From the NCBI GenBank assembly GCA_025210805.1, contig JAOAQX010000006.1, forward strand, positions 177,277 through 241,276: a stretch of 64,000 bases of DNA, read 5' to 3'. The position numbers were made by a program, and so were the translations under genes. Origin of the DNA: Flavobacteriales bacterium. GTDB taxonomy: Bacteria; Bacteroidota; Bacteroidia; Flavobacteriales; CAJXXR01. The notes beneath the pieces are model-generated. The model worked only from the letters and a program-made list of their open reading frames with translations. It was not told where the DNA came from and did no database searches. This document shows, piece by piece, positions 36,688 through 45,149 of the stretch; the stretch's first letter is position 1; every line of letters begins with the position of its first letter.

Positions 36688-37533
36688 TTATCGTACAATT
36701 AAGATATCTGTTGGGATTTCACCTAAAATATATTCTATGTCATTAGGAAATAGTCTTTGCCAAAAATTGGTTTTTCTTGGAGAATTGGTCACCAGTAGAT
36801 CAGCTCTAGCAATTTCAGAATAATGACTAATAGAATAACCTCTTTTTCCAAAGATAGGTTGTTTTATTACTTGGATATCCTTTTGCATTTCTTCGGGAAT
36901 TTGATGTATGATATCCTCCACTCTTTCATTCTCAATGCTTGCTCTTTTTTCCTTGAGCATATTGGCTATTTTCAAACTTCTATCGTCATCTATTTTTACC
37001 CCTATTTCATCTCGTCCTATTTCTTCAACAATCGTTAACTTTTTAGAGGTTAATGTTTTTCCAAAATAGAATGCATGTTCAATCGTTTCCTTCGTCATCT
37101 GGTTTTCTATTCCGTTTACGACAATATGATTGCATGGAACACGATCTACAGATGGATTGATTAATAAAAGCACTGAACAAGGGGCTTTTCTGGTAATTTT
37201 TCTAGCGATAGAACCGACATAGTACTTGATCAGGTTTTCCTTCTTTAATGCACCTAAGATTAACAAATCTATTTGGTGATTTTTGATAGCCGAAAGAATT
37301 ACTTCCACAGGATCTCCCTTCTGATACACCAGTTCGTAGCGACCTCCTTGAGCCACAAATTCGTTCATAAAAGAAGCGAATTTTTCATCTTTTTCGGGAG
37401 TTTGCCCCCCCACGTGAATCAAAATGAGTGCAGTATTGGTTTTTAGTGCTAGTCGTGTTGCTTCGGCAATATTAGCTGCCAAATTTGGAGAAAAAGTTAC
37501 CCCAATCCCAATCTTTTTATACGGTTGTGTCAT
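36688..37533 (-). CDS. Universal stress protein with two USP domains
   Basis: A 281-residue tandem UspA protein. The first domain (1 to about 145) keeps an ATP-type signature (LGALKKENLIKYYVGS then CSVLLL). The second (about 150-281) is more divergent and ends in GEIPTDILIVR, without a clear nucleotide motif. Such proteins often sense energy or anion status. Its position directly before a SulP transporter in the same transcript suggests that it tunes the transporter, by inference only. The longest frame of the next gene begins at a TTG within this gene's end. Confidence 0.85.
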   Translation of the reverse strand: MTQPYKKIGIGVTFSPNLAANIAEATRLALKTNTALILIHVGGQTPEKDEKFASFMNEFVAQGGRYELVYQKGDPVEVILSAIKNHQIDLLILGALKKENLIKYYVGSIARKITRKAPCSVLLLINPSVDRVPCNHIVVNGIENQMTKETIEHAFYFGKTLTSKKLTIVEEIGRDEIGVKIDDDRSLKIANMLKEKRASIENERVEDIIHQIPEEMQKDIQVIKQPIFGKRGYSISHYSEIARADLLVTNSPRKTNFWQRLFPNDIEYILGEIPTDILIVR

Positions 37534-37931
37534 TTATATTCTTTCTCTTATACCGATTACTTACTAAAATCACTTACTTCATCTCATCCATAACTAAGTT
37601 TTGTAATGTGTCGGCATTATACGGTGGGTAAATTAACACCGTAAGTGGTATTAGTTCTGAAAATTAATCATTTTTTTGAAAAGGAGCTAAAAAGATGAAA
37701 AGAAAGACCGAAACAAAGAAAAGGGCACAAATATTATACTGACCAAAAAGACATCTGCTCATTTCGGAACTATTAGGGGAAAACATGCGGATAAGCATAA
37801 AATAAAATCTAGAAATTCAAGGTTAATAATGTAATTTTATCACTCTAAATTAGAGTTAGTGACAAACTAGCATTGAAGGTTTATCAAAATCTTGGTAGAA
37901 GAATTATACATTTAAATCGACAACCTATCAA
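37534..37931. other. Intergenic region with two palindromes
   Basis: There is no gene in 398 bases between the divergent USP and GT51-like genes. Two palindromic signals are seen: TACGGTG/CACCGTA (37620-37626, 37637-37643), nearer the USP gene, and the near-perfect 15-base palindrome ACTCTAAATTAGAGT (37842-37856), about 75 bases before the GT51-like ATG. Either could be an operator. No TAnnTTTG element is seen near the genes. Confidence 0.45.
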
Positions 37932-38525
37932 ATGAGAAAAATATTTAAAATATTGTTGTATTCCGTATTATGTTTTCTTCTTGTGGGAGTTCTTAGTTTC
38001 TTTTATTTAAAAAGTGACTTCAATAATAGTTTTAACAAAACTGAATTGAAGACACTAAAAGTCAATATCAAAAACTCGAAAGAGCTTCCCGATAAATTTG
38101 TTTCAACTTTCAAACAAATTTATCCGTTCACATCAACTATGGGAGTTCTTTCAGATAAATTACTAAAGAACAAAAACAATTACAATTGCCCTTGTTTAGA
38201 TATAGCCCGATATAGTTGGAATTTGACCCTGCAAAACAATAAAATTACAGGAAACAGCTATGTACTTGCTTTGAAAATAGAGGAAGAAATATCTCAAAGA
38301 GCCTGTCTCAACTATTTAGCATCAAGGTATGATTTTTTATACAATACACGTGGAATACATCAAGCATCGCTTTTTTATTTTAAGACCGAATTAGATTCTC
38401 TAAACACAGAACAATATGCTATTCTTAGTCTTATGATGGAGAATCCTAGTGTCTTTAATCCCAAAAGAAATCCCCAAAAATTAAAAGAAATTCTAAAGAA
38501 GAAAAATTTATTGATAATAGATTAG
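37932..38525 (+). CDS. GT51-like transglycosylase fold protein, catalytic glutamate not seen
   Basis: A 197-residue protein with one N-terminal membrane anchor (about 5-25). Residues about 110-185 resemble the second half of a peptidoglycan glycosyltransferase (GT51): a lysine and acidic helix, a YDFLYNTRGIHQAS block, YFKTELDSLNTEQYAIL and NPSVFNPKRNP. The first half has ELPDKFVSTFKQIYP where active enzymes carry an ED..F motif, so the catalytic glutamate is missing. No penicillin-binding domain follows. It may be a catalytically dead regulator or a separate family. The start at 37932 fits the anchor. Confidence 0.6.
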   Translation: MRKIFKILLYSVLCFLLVGVLSFFYLKSDFNNSFNKTELKTLKVNIKNSKELPDKFVSTFKQIYPFTSTMGVLSDKLLKNKNNYNCPCLDIARYSWNLTLQNNKITGNSYVLALKIEEEISQRACLNYLASRYDFLYNTRGIHQASLFYFKTELDSLNTEQYAILSLMMENPSVFNPKRNPQKLKEILKKKNLLIID

Positions 38526-38540
38526 GAAATCGACATAGAC

Positions 38541-38584
38541 TAAAAAAAATCCTCCAATGACATCATATCAATGGAGGATTTTTT
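38541..38584. terminator. Bidirectional terminator between convergent genes
   Basis: A stem around CCTCCA/TGGAGG (38551-38556 with 38572-38577) flanked by A and T runs on both sides. It serves the GT51-like gene and the tail-specific protease gene. Confidence 0.8.
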
Positions 38585-38612
38585 AAAAGATTATTTTGAA
38601 TACGATTCTGTA

Positions 38613-40706
38613 TTAAAATTCCATCACCTTCACTGCTTCTTGGAGATAAATATCATTCTCTAATGATTCTATCCACTTTTTGTTGATGTTTATATACAAA
38701 CTATCTTTTTGAATTTCAGGAAGATCTACCGATAAATTATTAATAACCAAGTCTTTTCTATTGTTTTCCATCAACTCATCTAATCCTTTTGAGTCTTCTT
38801 CCTCTTGTTTTCTTTCCTGCTTATAGGTTTTATAGTGAAGGGGAACCATAGAGTCATCTCTATCAGCTTTGAGTTCTTTTGCTTGCTGATCTATAAATTG
38901 AAAAACACTGTCTTTTGCTAAAAATTCATCATAGTATTTTTTAGCTTTCTTCTCGTTCAATTTGTTTCTATAAAAATCATGCTTTGCCATTTCCATTTTG
39001 TCCCAAGCCAAGGCAAATTCACGGTCATTTTCACCGATATTGATGTATCGATAGTTATCTGGCAATACTATATCACTTTTCACTCCTCGTCTTTGAGTAG
39101 ATTCCCCATTGATTCTATAGAATTTGTGGGTAGTTATTTTCAAAGATCCTAATTGTCCTAAATTTTTGAAACGATTTCCAAACTGACGATCAAAACTCAT
39201 AACATTTTGAACGGTACCTTTTCCAAAAGATTGATTAGATCCCATAATAATAGCTCGGTCATAATCCTTTAAAGCTCCAGCTAAAATTTCTGATGCCGAA
39301 GCTGAAAAATTATTAATTAGAACAATAAGCTTTCCATCAAAAACCATTTTTTTATCACGGTCATTCCATACTTTTTTATTTCCATCATAACTTTTCACTT
39401 GTACGATAGGTCCATCACTAATAAAATACCCTGCAATATCTACCACATCAGAAAGAGAACCTCCTGTGTTGTTTCTAAGATCAATAATTACTTTATCGAC
39501 ACCTTCTGCCTGTAATTTTTGAAGTTCCTTTTTCATATCCGTAGAACATCTTCTCCCTTTTCTGTCGCTAAAATCGACATAGAATTTAGGTAGTTTTATA
39601 TATCCTACTTCTTTTTCGTCACCTATTAAGGCAGATTTTGCATACGTCTCTTTATTCACTATTACATCTCTCACGATGGTGATATCTTGAAGACTTCCAT
39701 CTATTTTTCTTACCGTAAGTGTTACCGGAGTCCCTTTATCTCCACGGATATAACGAATGGCATCACTCAATAACATGTCTTCAAGATCTGTTGGCTCTTT
39801 TTCTTTTTCAGCCGCTTTTAGTATAATATCTTCCACCTCTAGCTCTCCTTGTAAATGACAAGGCGAACCCGGAATTATTTCGGCTACTTTAATTTCTCCT
39901 TCTGCTTGACTGAGTCTTGCTCCTATTCCTTCTAATTTTCCTGACATAGAAATATTAAAATCTTCATTTGATTTTGGAGCCAAATAAGTGGTATGAGGAT
40001 CTATTACGTGCAAAAGGCTATTAATATATTGCTCAAAACGATCTTCATCTTTTAATTTTCCCATTCTATCAAACCAAGATTCAATACTTTTAAGAGTTGC
40101 CTCTCTTGATGCTTTTTCCAGTTCTTTCCAAGAAGTTTTTTTCTCACCTTCTTTGATTCCTTCTTGTGTTTTTTCTCTTGAGTAAATTCTCGATAAAGTA
40201 GAAAGCTTTAGGTTTCTTCTCCAGACTTCTTTAAGATCATCTTTTGTATCACACCACATTCTATTTTCGGCATCGCTATCTATTTCCTCTTTAATTTCAT
40301 AATCAAAAGGTTTTGCTAGAATTTCTTGATAATACGTTTTTGCCTCTTGAATCCTTTCTTTTAAGATTTCTTGTGATTCTAAATACAAGTCTAACTCTGC
40401 ATTTTGAATATAATCATCTAAACGTGTTTTGTGAACCGATAGTTTTTCAATATCCGTAGAAAGGAGAAACTGCTTTCCATAGTCTAAAGATTTAATGTAT
40501 TCATCAAATGCCGTAGCGGCATACTCATCATTAATTTTGGGAGCATGGTAATGACGTGCATCTAATGCCGAAAAAACCATCGACTGCACAATTCCTTGTT
40601 TTCTTCTGTTGGGCTTTTCTTCATTTGAATCTCCTTGGCTAAAGCTCATAAGAAGTATTCCTACTAAGACAATTCCAGTATATTTTTTGAGTTTGTTTAT
40701 TTGCAT
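38613..40706 (-). CDS. Tail-specific (C-terminal processing) periplasmic protease, S41 family
   Basis: A 697-residue protease with a signal peptide (MQINKL to about 24). It has an N-terminal helical domain, a PDZ domain (about 240-330, GKLEGIGARLS then IPGSPCHLQG), and the S41 catalytic part: serine in NNFSASASEILAG and lysine in NQSFGKGTVQ. The C-terminal DUF3340-like helical domain is typical of the long Prc/Tsp type. It degrades or trims periplasmic proteins, for example cell-wall enzymes. A TAGCTTTG promoter element lies at 40737-40744. It is convergent with the GT51-like gene. Confidence 0.93.
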   Translation of the reverse strand: MQINKLKKYTGIVLVGILLMSFSQGDSNEEKPNRRKQGIVQSMVFSALDARHYHAPKINDEYAATAFDEYIKSLDYGKQFLLSTDIEKLSVHKTRLDDYIQNAELDLYLESQEILKERIQEAKTYYQEILAKPFDYEIKEEIDSDAENRMWCDTKDDLKEVWRRNLKLSTLSRIYSREKTQEGIKEGEKKTSWKELEKASREATLKSIESWFDRMGKLKDEDRFEQYINSLLHVIDPHTTYLAPKSNEDFNISMSGKLEGIGARLSQAEGEIKVAEIIPGSPCHLQGELEVEDIILKAAEKEKEPTDLEDMLLSDAIRYIRGDKGTPVTLTVRKIDGSLQDITIVRDVIVNKETYAKSALIGDEKEVGYIKLPKFYVDFSDRKGRRCSTDMKKELQKLQAEGVDKVIIDLRNNTGGSLSDVVDIAGYFISDGPIVQVKSYDGNKKVWNDRDKKMVFDGKLIVLINNFSASASEILAGALKDYDRAIIMGSNQSFGKGTVQNVMSFDRQFGNRFKNLGQLGSLKITTHKFYRINGESTQRRGVKSDIVLPDNYRYINIGENDREFALAWDKMEMAKHDFYRNKLNEKKAKKYYDEFLAKDSVFQFIDQQAKELKADRDDSMVPLHYKTYKQERKQEEEDSKGLDELMENNRKDLVINNLSVDLPEIQKDSLYININKKWIESLENDIYLQEAVKVMEF

Positions 40707-40736
40707 AGTGTTGAGTTACCAAACGGGTTTGACTAT

Positions 40737-40744
40737 CAAAGCTA
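40737..40744 (-). promoter_or_regulatory. Promoter -7 element of the S41 protease (TAGCTTTG)
   Basis: TAnnTTTG match 31 bases before the ATG at 40706. Confidence 0.5.
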
Positions 40745-40855
40745 AATGATTATTTTGGCTTTGAAACAGTGTTTCACATTATTTCACATAATCTAAATCA
40801 AATAGATCTGTTCGGCCATGCTGAATGCCTAGATTTAAAAGAAGCATATCAAGTA

Positions 40856-41401
40856 CTATTCCATTCTTCTTTCGTACTCAAAACCTTCTAAGCTATAATA
40901 CAAAAAACGCACTAAATGAATTGTTTGATCTTGTTTTGCTCTTTGCCCCATCTTTACCATTGTATAAATAGTTGCTATAATAATTGCAGATATCGGGAAT
41001 GTCCATAACCAAGGTGTATGATTATCAAACTGATAATATTGCACCAATCCGTAAATCCCTGCAAATGTACCTACAACAGAAAGAAAACCATAAATAAAAA
41101 CAAAAATCACCCAATTGCTTTGTTTTGGACCGATGAGGCATCTTACCATGGTATCATCTTCACTATCACCCATCGTTTGATCAAAATTGAGATGCAAAAC
41201 AGGCGAAAAAAAAGATTGTTCCTCCTTCTTCATATAAATATCTAGGTGGGTTCCATACGTTTTCACAGGGTAAACACTCGGTTCTTCTTGTGCTTTTTTC
41301 CATACTTGCTTCATGAGATCTTGATCATCTGCTTGTGCCAATACTCGAAATCTTGGTCGTATTTCTAATGGATCTACATGCTGATATTTATTAAATGCCA
41401 T
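40856..41401 (-). CDS. Unknown two-helix membrane protein
   Basis: A 181-residue protein that I do not recognise. Residues 1-95 are soluble and polar, starting MAFNKYQHVDPLEIRPRFRV, with LDIYMKKEEQSFFSPVLHL. Two membrane segments follow (about 97-118 and 132-150), then a short tail ending in LEGFEYERRME. The soluble part is likely on the cytoplasmic side by the positive-inside rule. It lies upstream of the S41 protease on the same strand, 150 bases away, but that gene has its own promoter element. Confidence 0.6.
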   Translation of the reverse strand: MAFNKYQHVDPLEIRPRFRVLAQADDQDLMKQVWKKAQEEPSVYPVKTYGTHLDIYMKKEEQSFFSPVLHLNFDQTMGDSEDDTMVRCLIGPKQSNWVIFVFIYGFLSVVGTFAGIYGLVQYYQFDNHTPWLWTFPISAIIIATIYTMVKMGQRAKQDQTIHLVRFLYYSLEGFEYERRME

Positions 41402-41596
41402 TGGTCAATTAAGGTTATAATTCGGATTGTAAGTTACAGAAAGTTTAGAGGAATGCAAAATTTGATAAATCTGCTTCGTATGCCTTTGAAATTAAATCTT
41501 TCAGAAAAAATTTGGTTTTCGTGAAATTAAAACCTAAAGCTCCCAAAAGTGAGTTAGATATAAAAGTAGATGAACCACCATTCTCAAAAAAAAATG

Positions 41597-41604
41597 TACC
41601 TTTG
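41597..41604 (+). promoter_or_regulatory. Promoter -7 element (TACCTTTG)
   Basis: TAnnTTTG match 36 bases before the ATG at 41640. Confidence 0.5.
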
Positions 41605-41639
41605 TTATACTTCATTAATCATTTTAATTGTCTAAAATT

Positions 41640-41963
41640 ATGAAAACAAAGTTTTTAAGTATTTTATTTTTCACCCTTTTCAGTGTTTCAAGTGCTTTGG
41701 CATGTAATGTTTTGACAACTACACAGTACAATAATCTTTACACCGCTTTGGAAAGCAATGTAACAAGTGATGATTTTGTCTCTTATTTTCGAACAGTAAC
41801 CGTAAAAAAATGTTTGAATTTTGATCAATCTAAAAAAATTCTTCTTTTGGTGAAGAAACAAAAAAATCAAGATTTGATGAATCGTTTTATGGAGATTTTG
41901 TCTGAAAGACTTGAAGATTCTACAAATGATCTACCAGCACTGAAACAATTAGCCACATCTTAA
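41640..41963 (+). CDS. Small secreted helical protein, DUF4476-like
   Basis: A 107-residue protein from the ATG at 41640; a TTG at 41628 opens the frame earlier. It has a signal peptide ending near SALA and then a cysteine (about 22), so it may be a small periplasmic protein. The mature part is helical (QYNNLYTALESNVTSDDFVSYF, then FDQSKKILLLVKKQKNQDL) and resembles one half of a DUF4476 domain, though this is weak. It is directly followed by the DUF423 gene 7 bases later. The function is unknown. Confidence 0.6.
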   Translation: MKTKFLSILFFTLFSVSSALACNVLTTTQYNNLYTALESNVTSDDFVSYFRTVTVKKCLNFDQSKKILLLVKKQKNQDLMNRFMEILSERLEDSTNDLPALKQLATS

Positions 41964-41970
41964 CAAATTG

Positions 41971-42363
41971 ATGGTAAACGAACAAAAACAACTTAAATTA
42001 ATAGCCCTTTCTTGGGCTATTGTCATTTCTATAGGTGCGCTCTCTGCTCATGCCTTAGAAAAATCCCTTTCTCAAGATGCTTTAGCTAGTTTTATGACCG
42101 GTAACAAATATCATCTTTATGGAAATATAAGCTTGGTACTTTTGCTGCTGATTAATAAACATTGGCCTCTAAAACATCTCAAAAGAGTACTTACAATTCA
42201 ATGGATTGGAATGCTTTTGTTTTCAGGATCCATATATTTATTAGCCACAAAATCTTTGCATCACATTGATTTTGTGAGTAATCTATGGCCTTTAACCCCA
42301 TTAGGAGGAATACTTCTTATTTGGGTTTGGATAGACGTAATTATTAACCTAAAAAACAAATAG
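41971..42363 (+). CDS. DUF423 family small inner-membrane protein
   Basis: A 130-residue protein with four membrane segments and the family features GALSAHALEKSLS near the start, YHLYGNISLVLLL, and LTPLGGILLIWVW at the end. DUF423 (YgdD-like) proteins are widespread and have no known function. The ATG at 41971 is used in place of the TTG one codon earlier. It is linked to the preceding small secreted protein gene (7 bases between them). Confidence 0.88.
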   Translation: MVNEQKQLKLIALSWAIVISIGALSAHALEKSLSQDALASFMTGNKYHLYGNISLVLLLLINKHWPLKHLKRVLTIQWIGMLLFSGSIYLLATKSLHHIDFVSNLWPLTPLGGILLIWVWIDVIINLKNK

Positions 42364-42421
42364 TTAGAAAAGCAAAGGAAATTTTAAAACCTTGAAAAAC
42401 TTATAATTAATCAAAGATTTA

Positions 42422-42429
42422 TACCTTTG
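42422..42429 (+). promoter_or_regulatory. Promoter -7 element of pckA (TACCTTTG)
   Basis: TAnnTTTG match 34 bases before the ATG at 42464. Confidence 0.55.
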
Positions 42430-42463
42430 CAGAACTTTCTTATTAAAAATAAAAGAAAAAGTA

Positions 42464-44068
42464 ATGACTGAAACAGGAAAACGATCTTCTAAATTCCAGA
42501 TCTCGGAATTAGGAATCAAAGACGCTACTGTTTATTGGAATCTAGATCCAAAAGAATTAACAGCCAGAACGGTAGAAAAAGGACAAGGAACCATTGCAGA
42601 CTCAGGAGCATTGGCAATTGACACAGGAAAATTCACCGGAAGATCGCCTCAAGACCGATTCATTGTAAAAGATGATATCACAAAAGATGCAGTTTGGTGG
42701 GGAGACATTAATATCCCATTCGAAGCAGCTAATTTCGACAAGCTGTATCACAAAATGATGGAATATTTAAGCGGAAAAGAAATTTATGCGCGTCATGCAT
42801 TTGCTTGTGCAGACGAGAACTACAAACTACCTGTAACGGTAATTAACGAGTATCCGTGGTCGAATATGTTTGTTTATAACATGTTTATCCGTCCTGAAGG
42901 GAACGAAATTGAAAACTTCGACACAGAATGGAAGGTAATCAACGCTCCAGGTTTCTTTGCAAATCCATCAGAAGATGGAACAAGACAAGAGAACTTCGCT
43001 GTTCTTAGCTTTAGCAAAAAAATGATCCTTGTAGGTGGAACAGGTTATACTGGAGAAATCAAAAAAGGAATTTTCTCTGCTCTTAACTTTATTCTACCTT
43101 ACCAAAAAGACGTATTGGCAATGCACTGCTCTGCCAATGTAGGAAAAGATGGAGATACCGCTGTATTCTTCGGGCTTTCAGGAACTGGAAAAACCACTCT
43201 TTCAGCGGATCCAAAAAGAAACCTTATTGGAGATGATGAACACGGATGGGCTGCTGACTCAGTTTTCAACTTTGAAGGTGGATGTTATGCCAAGACAATT
43301 GACTTAACTGCCGAAAAAGAACCCGATATTTTCAATGCAATTAAAGAAGGTGCTCTTCTTGAAAACATTGTATATACTGAAGGTACTAACCAAGTGGATT
43401 TTACACGCTCTGACAAAACAGAAAACACACGTGTAAGTTACCCAATTTACCATATCAACAATATTCAAACACCATCTGCTGGTCCAAAACCTAAGAATAT
43501 TTTCTTCTTAACTTGTGATGCTTTTGGTGTATTGCCTCCAATTTCAAAATTGAGTTCTGCTCAAGCTATGTTCCATTTTATCTCTGGATACACAGCCAAA
43601 GTAGCAGGAACGGAAGCAGGAATCACAGAACCACAAACTACTTTCTCAGCATGTTTTGGAGCTCCATTTATGCCACTTCACCCAACTTTTTACGCAGAAA
43701 TGCTAGGAAAGAAAATGGAAGAGAACGACGTAAATGTATGGCTTGTTAACACAGGATGGACTGGTGGTGAGTACGGTGTAGGATCTCGTATGAAACTAGG
43801 TTACACACGTTCTATGATTACCGCAGCTCTAGAAGGAGACTTAGATAAAGTGGACTACGTACAGCACCAAGTTTTTGGATTGAATATGCCAGCAACTTGT
43901 CCTAATGTACCAGACGAAATTCTTTCTCCAAAGAATACTTGGTCCGACAAAAATGCTTATGATGAAAAAGCTAATGAATTAGCTGAAAAATTCTTGAGCA
44001 ACTTTGACCAATTCAAAGAATATGCAAATGAAGAAATCCTTTCTGGAGCACCAAAGGTGAACGTATAA
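42464..44068 (+). CDS. pckA: Phosphoenolpyruvate carboxykinase (ATP)
   Basis: This enzyme makes phosphoenolpyruvate from oxaloacetate and ATP, or works in reverse to fix CO2. The 534 residues are normal for the family. It has the signature GRSPQDRFIV near 50, the kinase P-loop GLSGTGKTTLSADPKR (about 236-251), LIGDDEHGW, and the C-terminal NTGWTGGEYGVGSRMKLGYTR. The protein is cytosolic. It has its own promoter and terminator and strong codon use. Confidence 0.97.
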   Translation: MTETGKRSSKFQISELGIKDATVYWNLDPKELTARTVEKGQGTIADSGALAIDTGKFTGRSPQDRFIVKDDITKDAVWWGDINIPFEAANFDKLYHKMMEYLSGKEIYARHAFACADENYKLPVTVINEYPWSNMFVYNMFIRPEGNEIENFDTEWKVINAPGFFANPSEDGTRQENFAVLSFSKKMILVGGTGYTGEIKKGIFSALNFILPYQKDVLAMHCSANVGKDGDTAVFFGLSGTGKTTLSADPKRNLIGDDEHGWAADSVFNFEGGCYAKTIDLTAEKEPDIFNAIKEGALLENIVYTEGTNQVDFTRSDKTENTRVSYPIYHINNIQTPSAGPKPKNIFFLTCDAFGVLPPISKLSSAQAMFHFISGYTAKVAGTEAGITEPQTTFSACFGAPFMPLHPTFYAEMLGKKMEENDVNVWLVNTGWTGGEYGVGSRMKLGYTRSMITAALEGDLDKVDYVQHQVFGLNMPATCPNVPDEILSPKNTWSDKNAYDEKANELAEKFLSNFDQFKEYANEEILSGAPKVNV

Positions 44069-44099
44069 GGAAAAGCTTCAAAAAAGCGATCATAAATTC

Positions 44100-44132
44100 A
44101 AAAGCTATCCATAAATTTGGATAGCTTTTTTT
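44100..44132 (+). terminator. Terminator of pckA
   Basis: An 11-bp stem (44101-44111 with 44118-44128 approximately) followed by T residues to 44132. Confidence 0.85.
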
Positions 44133-44155
44133 GTGTCAACGAAAATCAATAAATC

Positions 44156-44854
44156 ATGGATCATTACGGAAAACTATATTTTGTACCTACACCCATAGGA
44201 AACTTAGAAGACATGACTTTTAGAGCCATAAAGGTCTTAAAAAAAGCAGATGAAATATATGCAGAAGACACCCGAACGACCCGAAAACTATTGAATCATT
44301 TTGAAATAGAGAACAACCTACTCTCCTTTCATCTGCACAATGAACATAAACTGGTGGATAGCATTCTTGCAAAGCTAAAACAAGGAAGAACACTCGCTCT
44401 AGTTTCTGATGCAGGAACACCTGCCATTTCAGATCCTGGATTTTTACTCTCACGTGCTTGTGTTCAAAATTATATTGAAACAGAATGCCTTCCCGGTGCA
44501 ACAGCTTTTGTTCCAGCACTAGTAAAAAGTGGTTTTCCTTGCGAAAAATTTGTATTTGAAGGATTTTTGCCGCCCAAAAAAGGAAGACAAAGTAAACTCC
44601 TATCTTACCAAGAAGAAAAACGAACCATTGTTCTATATGAGTCTCCGCATAAAATTGCCAAAACTGTCAAGCAAATTGTAGAATTTATCGGTCCCGATAG
44701 ACAAATTGCCATCTGTAGAGAAATCTCAAAATTATATGAAGAATGCCTTAGAGGAACCGCTGAAGAGCTCGCTGAAATATTGGCTACCCAAAAGCTAAAA
44801 GGAGAAATTGTTCTTTTAATTGCACCCTCATCGTTCCAGTTTGAAATGGAATAA
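44156..44854 (+). CDS. rsmI: 16S rRNA (cytidine1402-2'-O)-methyltransferase
   Basis: RsmI methylates the 2'-hydroxyl of C1402 in 16S rRNA using SAM. The 232 residues have LYFVPTPIGNLEDMTFRA, YAEDTRTTRKLLNHFEI, LVSDAGTPAISDPG, CLPGATAFVPALVKSG, FEGFLPPKKGR and CREISKLYEE, all family signatures. It is cytosolic. It begins 23 bases after the pckA terminator; no clear promoter motif is seen in between, so read-through is possible. Confidence 0.95.
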   Translation: MDHYGKLYFVPTPIGNLEDMTFRAIKVLKKADEIYAEDTRTTRKLLNHFEIENNLLSFHLHNEHKLVDSILAKLKQGRTLALVSDAGTPAISDPGFLLSRACVQNYIETECLPGATAFVPALVKSGFPCEKFVFEGFLPPKKGRQSKLLSYQEEKRTIVLYESPHKIAKTVKQIVEFIGPDRQIAICREISKLYEECLRGTAEELAEILATQKLKGEIVLLIAPSSFQFEME

Positions 44855-45088
44855 AAAATAACTTTATATACATTTTACGAATACCAATAGCTCTCCAAAA
44901 GAGACAAATATCACCGTAATAGAACTTTAAAAAACTGTGTTAAGTTATTGTTAACTAATAAAAAAGAACACTATAATTTTAATAAAAATAACTAATTGTT
45001 TTTCAGACACTTATTTCAAGCTCTATCAAAAGTTAAAAATTCAACAAAAATCCCTAAAAAAAGTTAATAAATAAGTAAAGAAAAGGGT

Positions 45089-45119
45089 TTGCAAAATTCC
45101 CCAAGTCGCCATAGATTTG
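45089..45119 (+). promoter_or_regulatory. Full Bacteroidetes promoter of the TonB receptor
   Basis: TTG (45089-45091), a 20-base spacer and TAGATTTG (45112-45119). The frame's earlier TTG start (45117) lies inside this promoter, so the ATG at 45150 is the start. Confidence 0.7.
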
Positions 45120-45149
45120 CCCATCACTAAATTGAAAAAACAACTCAAG

